DNA from: Aphrophora alni
Taxonomy: Eukaryota > Arthropoda > Insecta > Hemiptera > Aphrophoridae
Direction: 5' to 3'
Assembly: GCA_963513935.1 (NCBI GenBank)
Contig: OY740768.1
Location: forward strand, 33,788,216-33,852,215
DNA length: 64,000 nt
The position numbers were made by a program, and so were the translations under genes. How positions within the stretch are numbered: position 1 is the first letter of the stretch; each line of letters starts with the position of its first letter. The notes under the pieces were generated by a model. The model was not told the DNA's origin. It made no database searches and saw only the letters and a list, made by a program, of their open reading frames with translations. Shown here in pieces: positions 1 to 12,787 of this stretch.

Positions 1-1759
1 ACACATTTTTATGTCACATTTTTGTAGCAATTAATTAACTAAAAACTTGATTTATAACTGATTTTTTGACCAAATCAAGAGATTTGCTACTTTTGTTTTG
101 TTAAGAAATAATTAAAATCTTATCATTAACATGTCATGATGTGCACAAATCCTTGGTTCCAGGTCCTTTTTCCTCATTGTTGGTTGGTAGAGTATTGTAG
201 ATTCATTTATTATACTTACTTATATTTTAATTTCTATTTCATCATACTTTCTATAATTTATTATATTTCTTACATATGATTTATTAGATCTTACCATGTT
301 TTAATTTTAATTCAACTAACCAAGACATTTTGTTCTACTTTTTACAGCATGATTACAGTTATACATATAAGCATACTAAAAAGAAACTAATTCATATACA
401 TATTAAGTTTTATACGTTGTGTTTTATTCTATAGATGGAAAAAGGACTCATCTGCCTTGCATAAACAAAATTTCTATCTTAGCATGATATATTCGTGATT
501 GATAAAACAAAACTACACCACATGTATTATTCTTATTTTGTGAAGATTTCAAAGTTATAAAGTAACAAATAAGACATAAAAACTTAATTTACACAACACA
601 GATTTGTAATTATCAAAATAACAAAAAAGTGATTTAGTTGAACGCTGACAACAAATAATTGTTAAACAATAAATACCAAACTAATAGGAAAATAATAATA
701 ATTTTGGGACATTTTAAGTTGAGTGTATGTATCTGTTTAAAAGTTACCTATTTTCTTCCTTATTTACTTTCATCATTTTTCCAAATATAAAATTTATATA
801 AGGTACCAATTATTGTACCTATTTAATTGAAAAATAATAACTGTAGAACATTTGATAAGTATAAGACTTGAAATTTTTTTTCTCATTGTTTTCTTTTATC
901 TACTATATACCTTCTTATATAGGTTGAAAATTAAAATTAATTTTGGTGTTTTGACTGAAATTTTAATTAAATGAGGGATGGGACACTGTAATATTCTAAC
1001 TTTTCAAACTTGTGAAGCTTATTATATTTTCAGACAAGCAAATGTTTTCGAAAAAATAGAAATATCACATAACAACGGTTTAAAAACAACCTAACAATTC
1101 CAACTCTCCTAAAGATGTGATTGAACACGACTACAAAAAAATTAAGAATACAGTATTACAAAAATCCTAATAAAGTAAAAAGTGTAACAGTCACACATAA
1201 AATGACAGAAACAGTTTTGTATGTATTATATGGCTTTATATAGTTGAGAGACATCCGAGTATAAGATTCTCTACTTTAAACAAAATCATACTAACTAAAA
1301 CTGGTGCCTTATATTTCAATTTATTTTAATTTTAAAAGTAAACTTCTTTAAAAATATTAAGATTATTTCATATTTTTAAATTGGTAATAACTTTGTAAAT
1401 AACAATAACATATTACTCTAAAACATGGATAAATGTACTATTTCAAACTATTTTCCTAATTGTTGTCTTTTTTAAATTTGTATTTCAAACATCTCAACAT
1501 AAAAATTCAGTTTTTATTAGTTACTATTTGAAGTTTGTTTTCTTTTTGTTTGCTTTTGTTTATTTTTAATTTTTATTTTATTTCACCCTTAAGACATTTA
1601 TAATATCACAACATATTTAATTTCTTAAATTTTGCTTTTTAAGGTTATTTTTTTAATTCTGTTATATTTTATTAATTCCAAAAAAAAACCTGTTTGTATT
1701 TCTCGTTCTGTATACCTCTGTGGTTTCCTGCTTTTATGAAACTATTTATTATTTTCCAG
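1..1759 (+). other. Intron upstream of the first RRM exon
   Basis: This AT-rich sequence ends in a pyrimidine-rich stretch and a good acceptor. No coding similarity, TIR pair or RNA gene was recognised on either strand. Confidence 0.6.
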
Positions 1760-1974
1760 CCTCCACTGTCTATCCCGCATCCAACTGCGGCGCTTACGGC
1801 AATGCATGCATCTCTACCGCATTTCCTGCCGTCCCCTGCACTCGCATCCCCCGTGGGTTCATCCCCTTCTTCACAGCCAGGGTTGGGGGTGAATACAGCA
1901 CCATGCTCTACTCTGTTTGTCGCCAACCTTGGCCAATTCGTTTCCGAACATGAACTTAAGGAAATTTTCAGCAG
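1760..1974 (+). CDS. Exon: linker plus first half of RRM
   Basis: The acceptor (attttccag) ends at 1759 and the donor (gtgaga) begins at 1975. The 215 nt open in phase 0 and end with two bases of a split serine codon. The peptide starts with a low-complexity Pro/Ser/Ala linker, then CSTLFVANLG (beta-1, RNP2) and a helix ending HELKEIFS. The in-frame ATG at 1694 is intronic, upstream of the acceptor, so it is not the start. Confidence 0.88.
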
Positions 1975-4900
1975 GTGAGATAATATTTTTCATTTGTTTT
2001 ATTTTTATAATGCAACAGTCACATTAAGATTTTAATTTGAATGTAAAGTTATTGGACATTATTTGAGTTGATATAATTTTCAATGTGTACTAGGTTAAAG
2101 ATCTGCAACAAAAGTTACTCTTTGATTAAAATAATATGATATTTTACAATTATAACAGACTATACAGTATATATAACAGACTATATAGTATATATTTTAT
2201 ATCCAGAAACAACCAAAAGGATTAAGCTACTTAAATAAAATTATATCTACTAACTTTCATATACATGATAAATTTTAAATATACAGTAGGTATTGTTTTA
2301 GTCACTTTAACTTAGGAGTATTTTAGGGTTTTTTGCATATATATATATATACAACTGTTTTTTTTTTAATTTTTTTATTATTATTATTATTATTTTTACA
2401 TATATTTCAGATCAAAGATTTAAAATTTTGAAACATTCAGGTGGGAAAACATAAATTTCATCTATCCTTATTATCAATATGATATAAATAAATGTCTTAA
2501 TTTTTTTAATTTTAATGAAAGCAGATGGAGAGTTGGTTCAGAAAACAAAGCATTTCTGAACAAAGTAATTTATTTATTTTTTTTTAATAATTTCCCCTCA
2601 AAATATTTCTCTATAAATATTACAAATACAAAAAGAATATGTACAACACTTTGTAAAACGTTTGTCTATAAATTAGGGTTGGTCCAAGATTTATCACTAA
2701 TATATCACCACTTTTTTAAACAACCATGTTCACATTTTGACAATGAAATCTCTTGTAAATTAAAAATTAGTTTAACTACATTTAACTCAAAAGAAATTGT
2801 TGAGTAAAAAAAAAATTATTGATATTGAATATGTAAAATGTAATTGAATATTAACATCTATTTAATAAAACTTACAAATTTAAATTCAAGTCTTCTCATT
2901 ACTGTATTTAGTAACTCTTAAAATGTAACACTGATTTACTAACCGCATATAGGCCTAAAGTATTTACAAAATCAATCACATTATCACACTTGTCCAATCT
3001 CTCCTTTAACCTTTGTTAAGATTTCGTTATGTTTGATTGTGAATAAATTTCTACCCATGCTTTACTTTACAAATAAAAAACATTAAAAACACTTTAAAAA
3101 TTATTTATTTTATTGAGGGAAACTCATAAGAAAGATATAAATTAATATACAATTTTATTATTTCAAATGCAAAGGAGCATTTTGATTCAATTGAAGCTTT
3201 CTTTGGATATGAAAAGAGTATAAAATAGTGTTCAAATATTTTAGGAATCCTACATTGATAAATAGCTGATTAATTACAAATGCTTGCTTCTATGACATTT
3301 ATGTTAGCAACAGAGTGCATTTTTACTAGAATAGTGTTTTACTTTACTCCTTGTATCCTGAAGTGAAAATCATTCTTTGATTGACAGAGAGGGATTCAAA
3401 TATTTATTTATTTGGAGTAGATATAAAAAGATTAAGACATTATGAGAAAATATTGTGCCTGTTCAGTATAACTACTTTTAACAGCATTATTATATTTAGT
3501 AATGGGGAGGGGGTTATATGCCCTTTCTACCCTCCACATAATTCAGAAAACCGTTTACCTTATCATTAGCCAAAATCTACCTGTTCTTTGCTACACTTCG
3601 TTAGATCAGATGAGAGCTTGTAACTCCTTAACATCCAAAGTGTCCATAAATTACTTTTCGTGTCTTCTAATAATCTCTATACAGTAAGCAATAAAATTCT
3701 GTGCCATTTCTTCTAGTCCACACCATCCCAAATAATCGAAAGATGGCCTGTTATAATACCAACCTACATTTTCCAATTCTTTTGTCCTACTGCTGTTAGA
3801 GATATATCTCTTCCTTCATCAGATCTGTTCCCCTTCTCTCTTCCTCTCCTCCCCCACTTATGTAAGTTCTTCTTCTGGGATCAGTTATTAACCATAATTC
3901 TACTAGATTTAACAACATGACAATTGTAGACTGGATTTATAATAGCTGCCAAGGATAGTTCAATATGAACAAAATGAGTTTATGGTCCCACCCTGGCCAC
4001 CATATGTATCTTATAATTTCCCACATCTCCACGGTATTCTCACTAAAAAGAACATGTTGTTGTCTTTTATCTGTGCTTATTTTTATACATTCACCTATTT
4101 TTTACGTGTAAAGGTAGTTGACATCTTTGGTGAGCTCAGTGCCCCCTGCCCTCCCTGACTATATAAACAGATCTTGACCTTACTCTTAACTGAGGAAGAT
4201 ACTTTGAGAACACAGAAACATACTTTTCCAGCATCTGCATGGATCCAATTCATTAACGAATTCTCCTGAACATCTGTGTGTACACCCAATATAGCCATTA
4301 CTATATTTCCCTTTGGTAATTCATTCCTTGATCGGATGTAAACCTTGTATCCTATAGATTAAATTTAGTTACATATGTAAACTACCTGTCCCGCATATTT
4401 CATCATTTTATGTATAGTGCCATAACCCTGCATATACTAACCTCATATTTCCCCTACCCTGTTTTACATAACACAATCTAAAATAAAATTGCATTACTTT
4501 CTCAGTAATCTTAACATCAAGAGGAGATATGTTTAAGAGCATTTCCAATGCTACTGTTGGACTCACAGAACTGATTAAGTAAGGCAAGTCTTTTAGTCTA
4601 TACTCCACTCAACTTAGAACTTAGAATGCCTATCTACATTTTTGGTTAACACACCAGAGACTGGATTGAAAACAATCTTGAGTATTATCAGAGTTAGAAA
4701 CAAAATGGCGATCTTTTGTGTCATGTCATACATTCTGCCAATGATCCTTCAGCACTACCCAAACACCCTGTCTGTATACCTTTGTAAAACAGCTCTCTAC
4801 ATGTGGTTTGGACCTAAGTTCACTGCCTAAATACTGTACTTAAATTGCTATGTCAACTCAAACTAACTGCCAGAAGCAGTTTTAAGTCCATGCAACCTTC

Positions 4901-5334
4901 TTTTGTTCAAAAAGAACACCAGATCAGTTTTGCTAGGATTAACTGACAAGCCTTGCTCATAATATGTTATATAAACACTTGCTCCTATCAATGAAAAATA
5001 AGTTATAGTAATAATTCTAAACATTAAAATTATCCACTGTTGTGAAATGGTGCTAATTTCCCTATAAAAATCACATTCTCCTAATATTTTGAGAATTTAG
5101 GAAGCTATAAAGTTTAAAATATTAAGTCAGTTTTGTTTGTCTATATTTTAAAAATGAACTAAGTACAAACAACTTGATAAAACCGATTAAATTACATATT
5201 CAGACTTTTCTATTGTTTTAACTAAAGAGCTCCTTAAACCATTATAAATCTCTATGTATACACCAAGTTTGGTTAAAATTTAACCAAAAATAGGGCCTTT
5301 ATAGTTATAATCAACTAATAACCATACTCAGATT

Positions 5335-5404
<70 letters not shown>

Positions 5405-8400
5405 CAAACGCGCGTATGTGTATGTGTTAACAAACTTTTCAACCATTTCAAAAACCAATGATTTAATAAATTAGTAAAACTGATATACAAAGTGGGTCAT
5501 AAGTCACTTGACACTACCAGTCACTCAATATCAATTTGACTCTAGTTGTAACCTGTCAGCTGTTACAACAAAACAACAGTATTGTTTTGAGGTATGTGTT
5601 TGTTATTGGGTAGGACAAGTCAATAATTTAATTGTAAACATTTATACTTAACTTATACTTTATAATAAATTAATAATTACTATTGCAATGCATTTTTGTC
5701 AAGTGACTTATGTCCCACTCTGTATACTGTAGAATATACATCTATGTTAGTAAAAGTTCAAGCTTCAATTAATTTTATTAAAGTCTAGTAAATAGAATCG
5801 ATAAGTTTATTAATCGGTCAGTCAATTTTTGAATGTTAATAGTTAATATAACTTGGCAATTCATCATTTACAGCTTTGAAATATACAAGTTATTCCTAGT
5901 AGTTTCTATCTAAAAGAGAGTTATGATTTAAAACTGTTTTTTAACATTTCGGATTAATTCAAATTTCTTCTTTTTTTTAATTAGTGAAAACCACTCTAAT
6001 AGCCTAAATTTCATTTAATTTTAGTATAAAAATTACAGCCGCTTGAAGCCATTTTTGGACATTACTTCTTATTTGTACCTCGTATGTCAGCCTATAATAC
6101 CTCATTTTCTACAAACTTAGCAGTCTCCATTATTATCTATACTAATTTAAAACTGACAAATAATAGGTTCCACAAATAGTAAAAAAGTCATTTGCATCCT
6201 ATCCCCATCATATCATGTCATTTGCGTGGTGTATATTCAATTAGTATCAGAATTATAGAACAACCAAAACATGTGACTACATAAAAACAAATTTAAATCT
6301 AGTATATTACTCTTTTTAATATTTAAATACAATTTATGTTACATTATTCTGTTTGACATTTAAAACAATAATATTCACTCAAAATACCAATGATAATCTA
6401 AATTATTTTGAACTTTTTCATGGTACATAAATTATGTAATAGAACCAATAAAATAATTTTAAAATCAAAGTTTTGTTTAAATAGTCTTACTTGTTTGACT
6501 GTAAGAAGGTGTTTATAGAAATGTGCTGACTCGGCGTACAGTAACATTGTTCTGACAAGCATCAGACCCTCAACCCTGTAAGTACAGTGCTTGTTGGTGT
6601 AAGTAGATTTGCACCAAACTGTGTCAGGCTGAACTCAGAAAGCACTGTAGTTGTTTGTAAAATACTGTTAGCGCAATAATGCTTACAGCTGTGTAAATAA
6701 TATTTGACATACACTAGAATTTTATAAAATTACCAGAACTAAAATACAATAAAAATCTTTAAAATTTTAATATATTTGTCATTCTTGAATAAAAAAACTT
6801 GTTTCTTATATATTGAAAGTTATATATCCTATTTCTCTGATCTTAAAGTTATCACTGTGTTATTTATTTTCTTGTAACAAAATCCATGTTTTTTTTTTTG
6901 TTTTTTAACTAACTTTTGAATAATCACTCATTATTGTTTTTTCTATTGTTATTACCCTAATCAATTCAATGTTTAAAGATTTAAATTTCTCACAAATTAT
7001 CTCATTTTAATATATTTTACGATTCATTTAATTTAGTTGACTGGTTATTTGACTTGTTCCTTTTGAGGAAGAGTGTATCATTAATTGCTTCAAGAATATG
7101 TTCAATTTTGTGGTTATTAAGCATATGAAGTTACAATGAAGTCGTGATTTACAGCAAACTTCTTTATTTCATTTTCCACTGTGTTGATTTGAAGGTTACC
7201 ATGTAAGTCAATATTACAATGGTGCATTGAGTATCTCATATAGTACTTGTTGTTTGAATGATTCTTGTATTTGTTTTGCTTGTACAGCCACAACGTTGGA
7301 TATCTTATGTCCCTACAGATGTAAAGGATTGTTTATGTAATATGAGCTCATTGATAACTCAGTATTTAGACCAAGCAGCTAACACAGCAATATGTACTTA
7401 ATGTTCAGTTCTTCTTTCTTTCTCTCTCTTTTTTTTTTTTTTTTTTGTTAATATGTTCCTTTCACTATAGCTTAACAACCAGAGTCATAGCCAAATACTT
7501 CTTTAAGAAATAAATCATTTCATTTAAACATTTTTTTTTTAAATCAACAATAAATATATTGAATTTTGTAAAAGAAATGAAACAGAACCAAAAAATATAT
7601 TATTAATAACTTCTGATAACCTATCAGAATATAATATAATTTTAACTATTATAATCGCAAAAAGTCGTTTCAACTGTAATGTGAGACATCTTGTAGCATT
7701 CTGCCCCTTGTTTACTATGAAATGTAGTTCTTTCCCAAAAATAATTCAGTATTAAACAATTTTATTTTATAAAAGAAATTACTGACATAAATCAGAGGCA
7801 AAAGATTTATTAATTATTAATATATTACGACGGTCTATCAGAACCAATTTCAACTATTATGGCCGCGAAAGGTAGTTCCAATTGTAATGTGTGACACCTT
7901 ATATCATTCTCCCCCTCTTTCACTATGAAATGTAGTTTTTCCATCTCTCCTAGTTTCCTTTTCTTACTCCCTCTGTTTTACAGTGTAAGTAGTTCTCACT
8001 TCTTACAGAAACATTTTAACTAACTTTGCCATCTTTTATAACCAATTTTTTTCTATAGTCTGGATATAATAGAAATCCAGGTAAAAATTCCTATCCATGA
8101 TTAATTATCCTTCTATAATGAACAATTCTATTGTGCTATTTTAAAATAATTTTATGAATTTAAATTAAATGACAAACTACTATTGCAAACTACTGCACAT
8201 ATTTACCATTTCATTTCAGATATAAACAGCTAGAGTTATTTTTTTAGTATTTTATTTTTTTTTAAATAATAATAATAATAAAAGATTATTTATTTCTCTC
8301 TAATCATTTTATTTTTGAGATTTGCATAAAATATTGTATCTATACATTCAATATTCAAACTGCAGATCACTTTTTATTAACCTTTTCGGGACTGGCATCT

Positions 8401-11400
8401 CTCTTATATGACCGCAGTAAAATGTCCCGGTGATATAAACTCATTTTAAAACTGCAATAAAGTAGGGCTTACTATCATGTTACAGCTGTCTAAAATCACA
8501 GAACTTATCTACAGTGAATGAAATTTTGCTAAATGAAGGGACAGATGATGAATATGAAAGCAAATGTTTTAATGATATTTTCGATCATCAAATGTCATGT
8601 CCGCAAATGAGGTTATTTTTAATGTTTTTTGCTATTAATAGTGAAACTGCAACAACTTCTAATAATGAATAACAAACATAAATTTAATTGAACCAATTTC
8701 AGTTCAGAGTATGAAATAAAACCACCAAATAAATGACAAAAGATATGGCAAGTAACTCAAGATAACTAATATACACCTGATAGTGTGAAAAAACCTAGTC
8801 TGAGCATAAATTCAGTTTCACCGTATGTTAGTCCCAAACAGGTTAATAAACTGTATTCGTTTATTTTAGTTATGAACACACATTAGATTTATATAAAAAT
8901 TTACATTACATAATGGTGAAAAAATAGTTTGCAACCATTAGAGTTGAAAATCTTTTAGTTTTTATTAAACTTTTCTTTTTTTCTAATTAACTTGTTCAAC
9001 CCATTTAAAAATAAATAAATCAGCAACAAAGTTGAAAATCAGATAGAATATCATACAATCTATAAAATTGATTTTTAATTATTTATAATAAACAGTAGCG
9101 TAAGAAAAGAATTTATAACTTATTAATGTGGACTGAGAACTTGTGGATTGAGAACGTGGAAAATAAATATCTGTTAATTTCCATCTAAAAAATAATAATA
9201 AAATTCTTAGAAATTAAATTTCATAAGTTACAACTTTTATAGTAACTTCTATTTTTTTATAGAAATCAACAGTTTTTAAAAGATTTACAAGAAAATGTTT
9301 GTCTAGTGGGAAGGTATGATTAGTAAGCAAATCACAAAAGCTAGAATTATTGTGATGGGAACTCGATGTTTTGACCACACATTACCTAATGAAATGTCAT
9401 CTAGCAGACCTAGGCCCACAATAGGCTTTTGTGCTTATTTATTTTATTTTATGTTTAATTAATATAATGCAATTATTCTGCAGAATGGCAGCAAATATAT
9501 CCTTTGTGTTATTGCAGAAGAGAAAATATGAACAAATAGGTCGATCATCCACTTTCCTTTTTACCTTTTATCAACCACTGCATTTTTGTTCTTTATTTGT
9601 CCTTCTGCTTACTTCTACATGCAGCTGCATGATACTCTCTTCCCATGCTAAGGACTGACATTTTGAAATGAAATTGTAAAAATCTATAAAATGTGGATTG
9701 CAAGAAATAGTTCAGTTGGTTACTTATGTTTTGATAAAAATGTCAAACAGAAAAAATTCATAGAGGATAGCAAGTGTTTTTACCAGAACGAATAATGGTA
9801 GATGTTTACTTAATATTGGGAAATTTTTGATATTTTATTATCTATTAAAAATGTTTAACTGCCAGAATAAGAAATAGACAGACATGCTTTCAGCGAAGTA
9901 ATAATTATCATAAAATAGTCATACAAGACTAACATGAAATGAACTCACAAATTATATTTTACTTCCAAAGACACAATACTTCCTTACCATCACTTGATTA
10001 AAATTTTAATTATTTATAAACTGTTTTTATTTTTTGTATTAAAGATTGTTCACATAGAAATTTACTCAAACCTAAAAGATGTAATTGACTGTAATATTTA
10101 TTTCTCAAAACAGAGTAAACCCCAAAAAGATGATAATTGCAGTTTTAAAATAAAATGATAATTTGCTAATATTCTTATATGTTTTCAAGTTAGTAAAATC
10201 CACTTAATACACTGTACTCCACAACTAACTATATTTAGTCACTTTTTGTCTGCCGCATTCTCATGCAGAGCTGTATATTTCCCACAGGTCCCATCCATCT
10301 GGTCTGACAGATTAGACCAATTCCTATCCGTAATTATGACACCGCTTGATTGATCTAGTTCTAAAACTGTTCCACAACAAAATATATTTGTACTCAGACA
10401 TTTGACTGAAAACTAAAAAAGTCTGTCATTTTAGATATGTTAACACCTTTCTTTATTAATTTCTTCAATTGGTTTATTTAAAATAAGTCAGTTAATAATG
10501 TCTGTTATTTTTCTGAAATAACTCATTGCTTTCTTTCTTGTAGAAATTACGATATAATAGATATTATTAAATGACCTTTGTTATAAAGCACCTTTTTTTA
10601 TGTTATACATATTATTTAATTAATTCCATTTAGTTTATAATTTAAAACATAATCAACCTTTATAATACCGATTCAACTAATACTTGACCAAATACCATAA
10701 GATTCATAGTACTTTTGACAATTAAAACTTTTTTATTATAAGAGATCAACAATTACTACAGTATTTATTTACGGAAGAATAAAATAAACTGTGAATATAG
10801 GTTTTTTTTTATTTTAAATTTTCTACAAGTTCACCTAATTCTCAGTTCATCTCTAAATAGTGGACAGTAATTTTATTTTGAACCTAGACAAAATTTATTC
10901 ATAATAACCCCTGATCAGATTACAAATATTTTATGGTTGTTGGAAATTGATGAAGGCTCCATAATTATTAAAAATAAATATATCATTAATTTAGGCAATT
11001 ATTGTAGAAAAATTAATTTTGTTATAGTATTCTTTAATATTTAAAAAAATAATATGCATTGATAAATTCATCGTACATGAACATACAAACACCAATAATT
11101 AATTACCTTGTTTGCTTGTGATAAACTGAGGTATTTTAGTCATCACCAATCTCAAGTATATAATAAAAACCTTCTACTTAAGAGCAAACAAGATTCTAGC
11201 ACCCCAATCCCTCTTCCATATATTGTCCCTTTATTTAGTACCATACAAAATTGCATCATTTAGACTTGTTAACAAAAACAAACTTCACCAATTGATTATC
11301 TTCTCTTTTTTTATTAAAAACATTCTATACTAAAGTTATATTATTTAAAAAATAATAATTTTCTAGATACAAAATTATTTTAATGAAAACCACAATAAAA

Positions 11401-12733
11401 CTAACAGTATATTTAAATAATACAACAATTGAAATAATTAATTTGTCTTAGTTTTGGCTTGATCAAATCTAACTATAATATTTAAAGAAATTATTGCAAC
11501 ATTTTCTCTTTATCAGAGCTTATTAATTGAATATAAATAATTCAGTTTTATATCTCCAAAAACTGAGAAGCACCTGAAAAAACTTATGCTAATTATATTC
11601 TTGAATTTAACCTTCCCTTTTTCCTAGTGGAAATGCTTGCCTAGAAAGTGCCTCAATCAATGACAATCAAGTAATAATACTAAATAATTGCAGAATCATG
11701 CCTAAAATAAAAAAATCACCTTTTTTTAATACCATAAAATTTTAATTCCCGATCATTTACCTATATAAAATGGGGCTTATAATGTGACATTTCAATAGTT
11801 ATGTTTAAATTAAAAGAATATTTTATTTTATTTAATTTATTTTTTTAATAATCAAGACAGAGACAGATCTTACAACCAAGAATCGAGTGTCTTTACATCC
11901 AATCTAGAAAAAATATGTGTTTGAGTTTAGTTATTTGATGATGATCATTACAGGCAAACATAGAATAATTGTGAAATGACCTCACATTTTATGACAATTG
12001 ATTGTTTTTAATATTATATACATTCAAATTTAATATATTGGTTAGAGAGTTTTCTACATTTACAACATTGAATGATGTTTCATTATACCAAAGGTGAGTT
12101 ATTACAATCAGAAGAGTACAAAAATGTAATACAACTATAATCTTGTCCAATTTCTTTCTCTACACAATTATCAATATTATATACAATGTAGAATTGGAAC
12201 TGACGAAAGTCTACCTTTTTCAAGGATAAAATAAAGCAAAAGCTTAAAGTTTCAAATATTTTAATAATATAAATGAGCTACAATTGTTTCGCCTTGCGGC
12301 ATCATCGGGCAACTATGTCTAATGTTGCCCGATGATGCCGCAAGGCGAAACAATTGTAGCTCATTTATATTATTAAAATATTTTAAACTTTAAGCTTTTG
12401 CTTTATTTTATCTTTGAATGTGGAGTTTCAACAAGAAATATCTGCTATTACATTAAAGTTGTCAACCTTTTTGTTTATAAAATATATTTTGCTAATTTTT
12501 ATATTTCACTCAATCATTAAACTAACGTATGTTTAAATAAAAACTATAGTTACATGAAAAATAATATAACAGTACTATTACAGTTCTTTTATTCTGTAAT
12601 TATTTCTAAAATGAAAGTAGTATTTTCCTAATTTTCAAATGAGTTTAAACCTAATACTTGCAGTATGTTCCTATTGATCTGTTTTGTCAATGTAATCTTT
12701 AACTGTTCGTAAATGATCAGTAAATGATCATAG

Positions 12734-12787
<54 letters not shown>

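Noticed and set aside
1672..1926. Minus-strand open frame opposite the first RRM exon
   Set aside because: It is the antisense shadow of a GC-rich coding exon that has clear splice sites on the plus strand.
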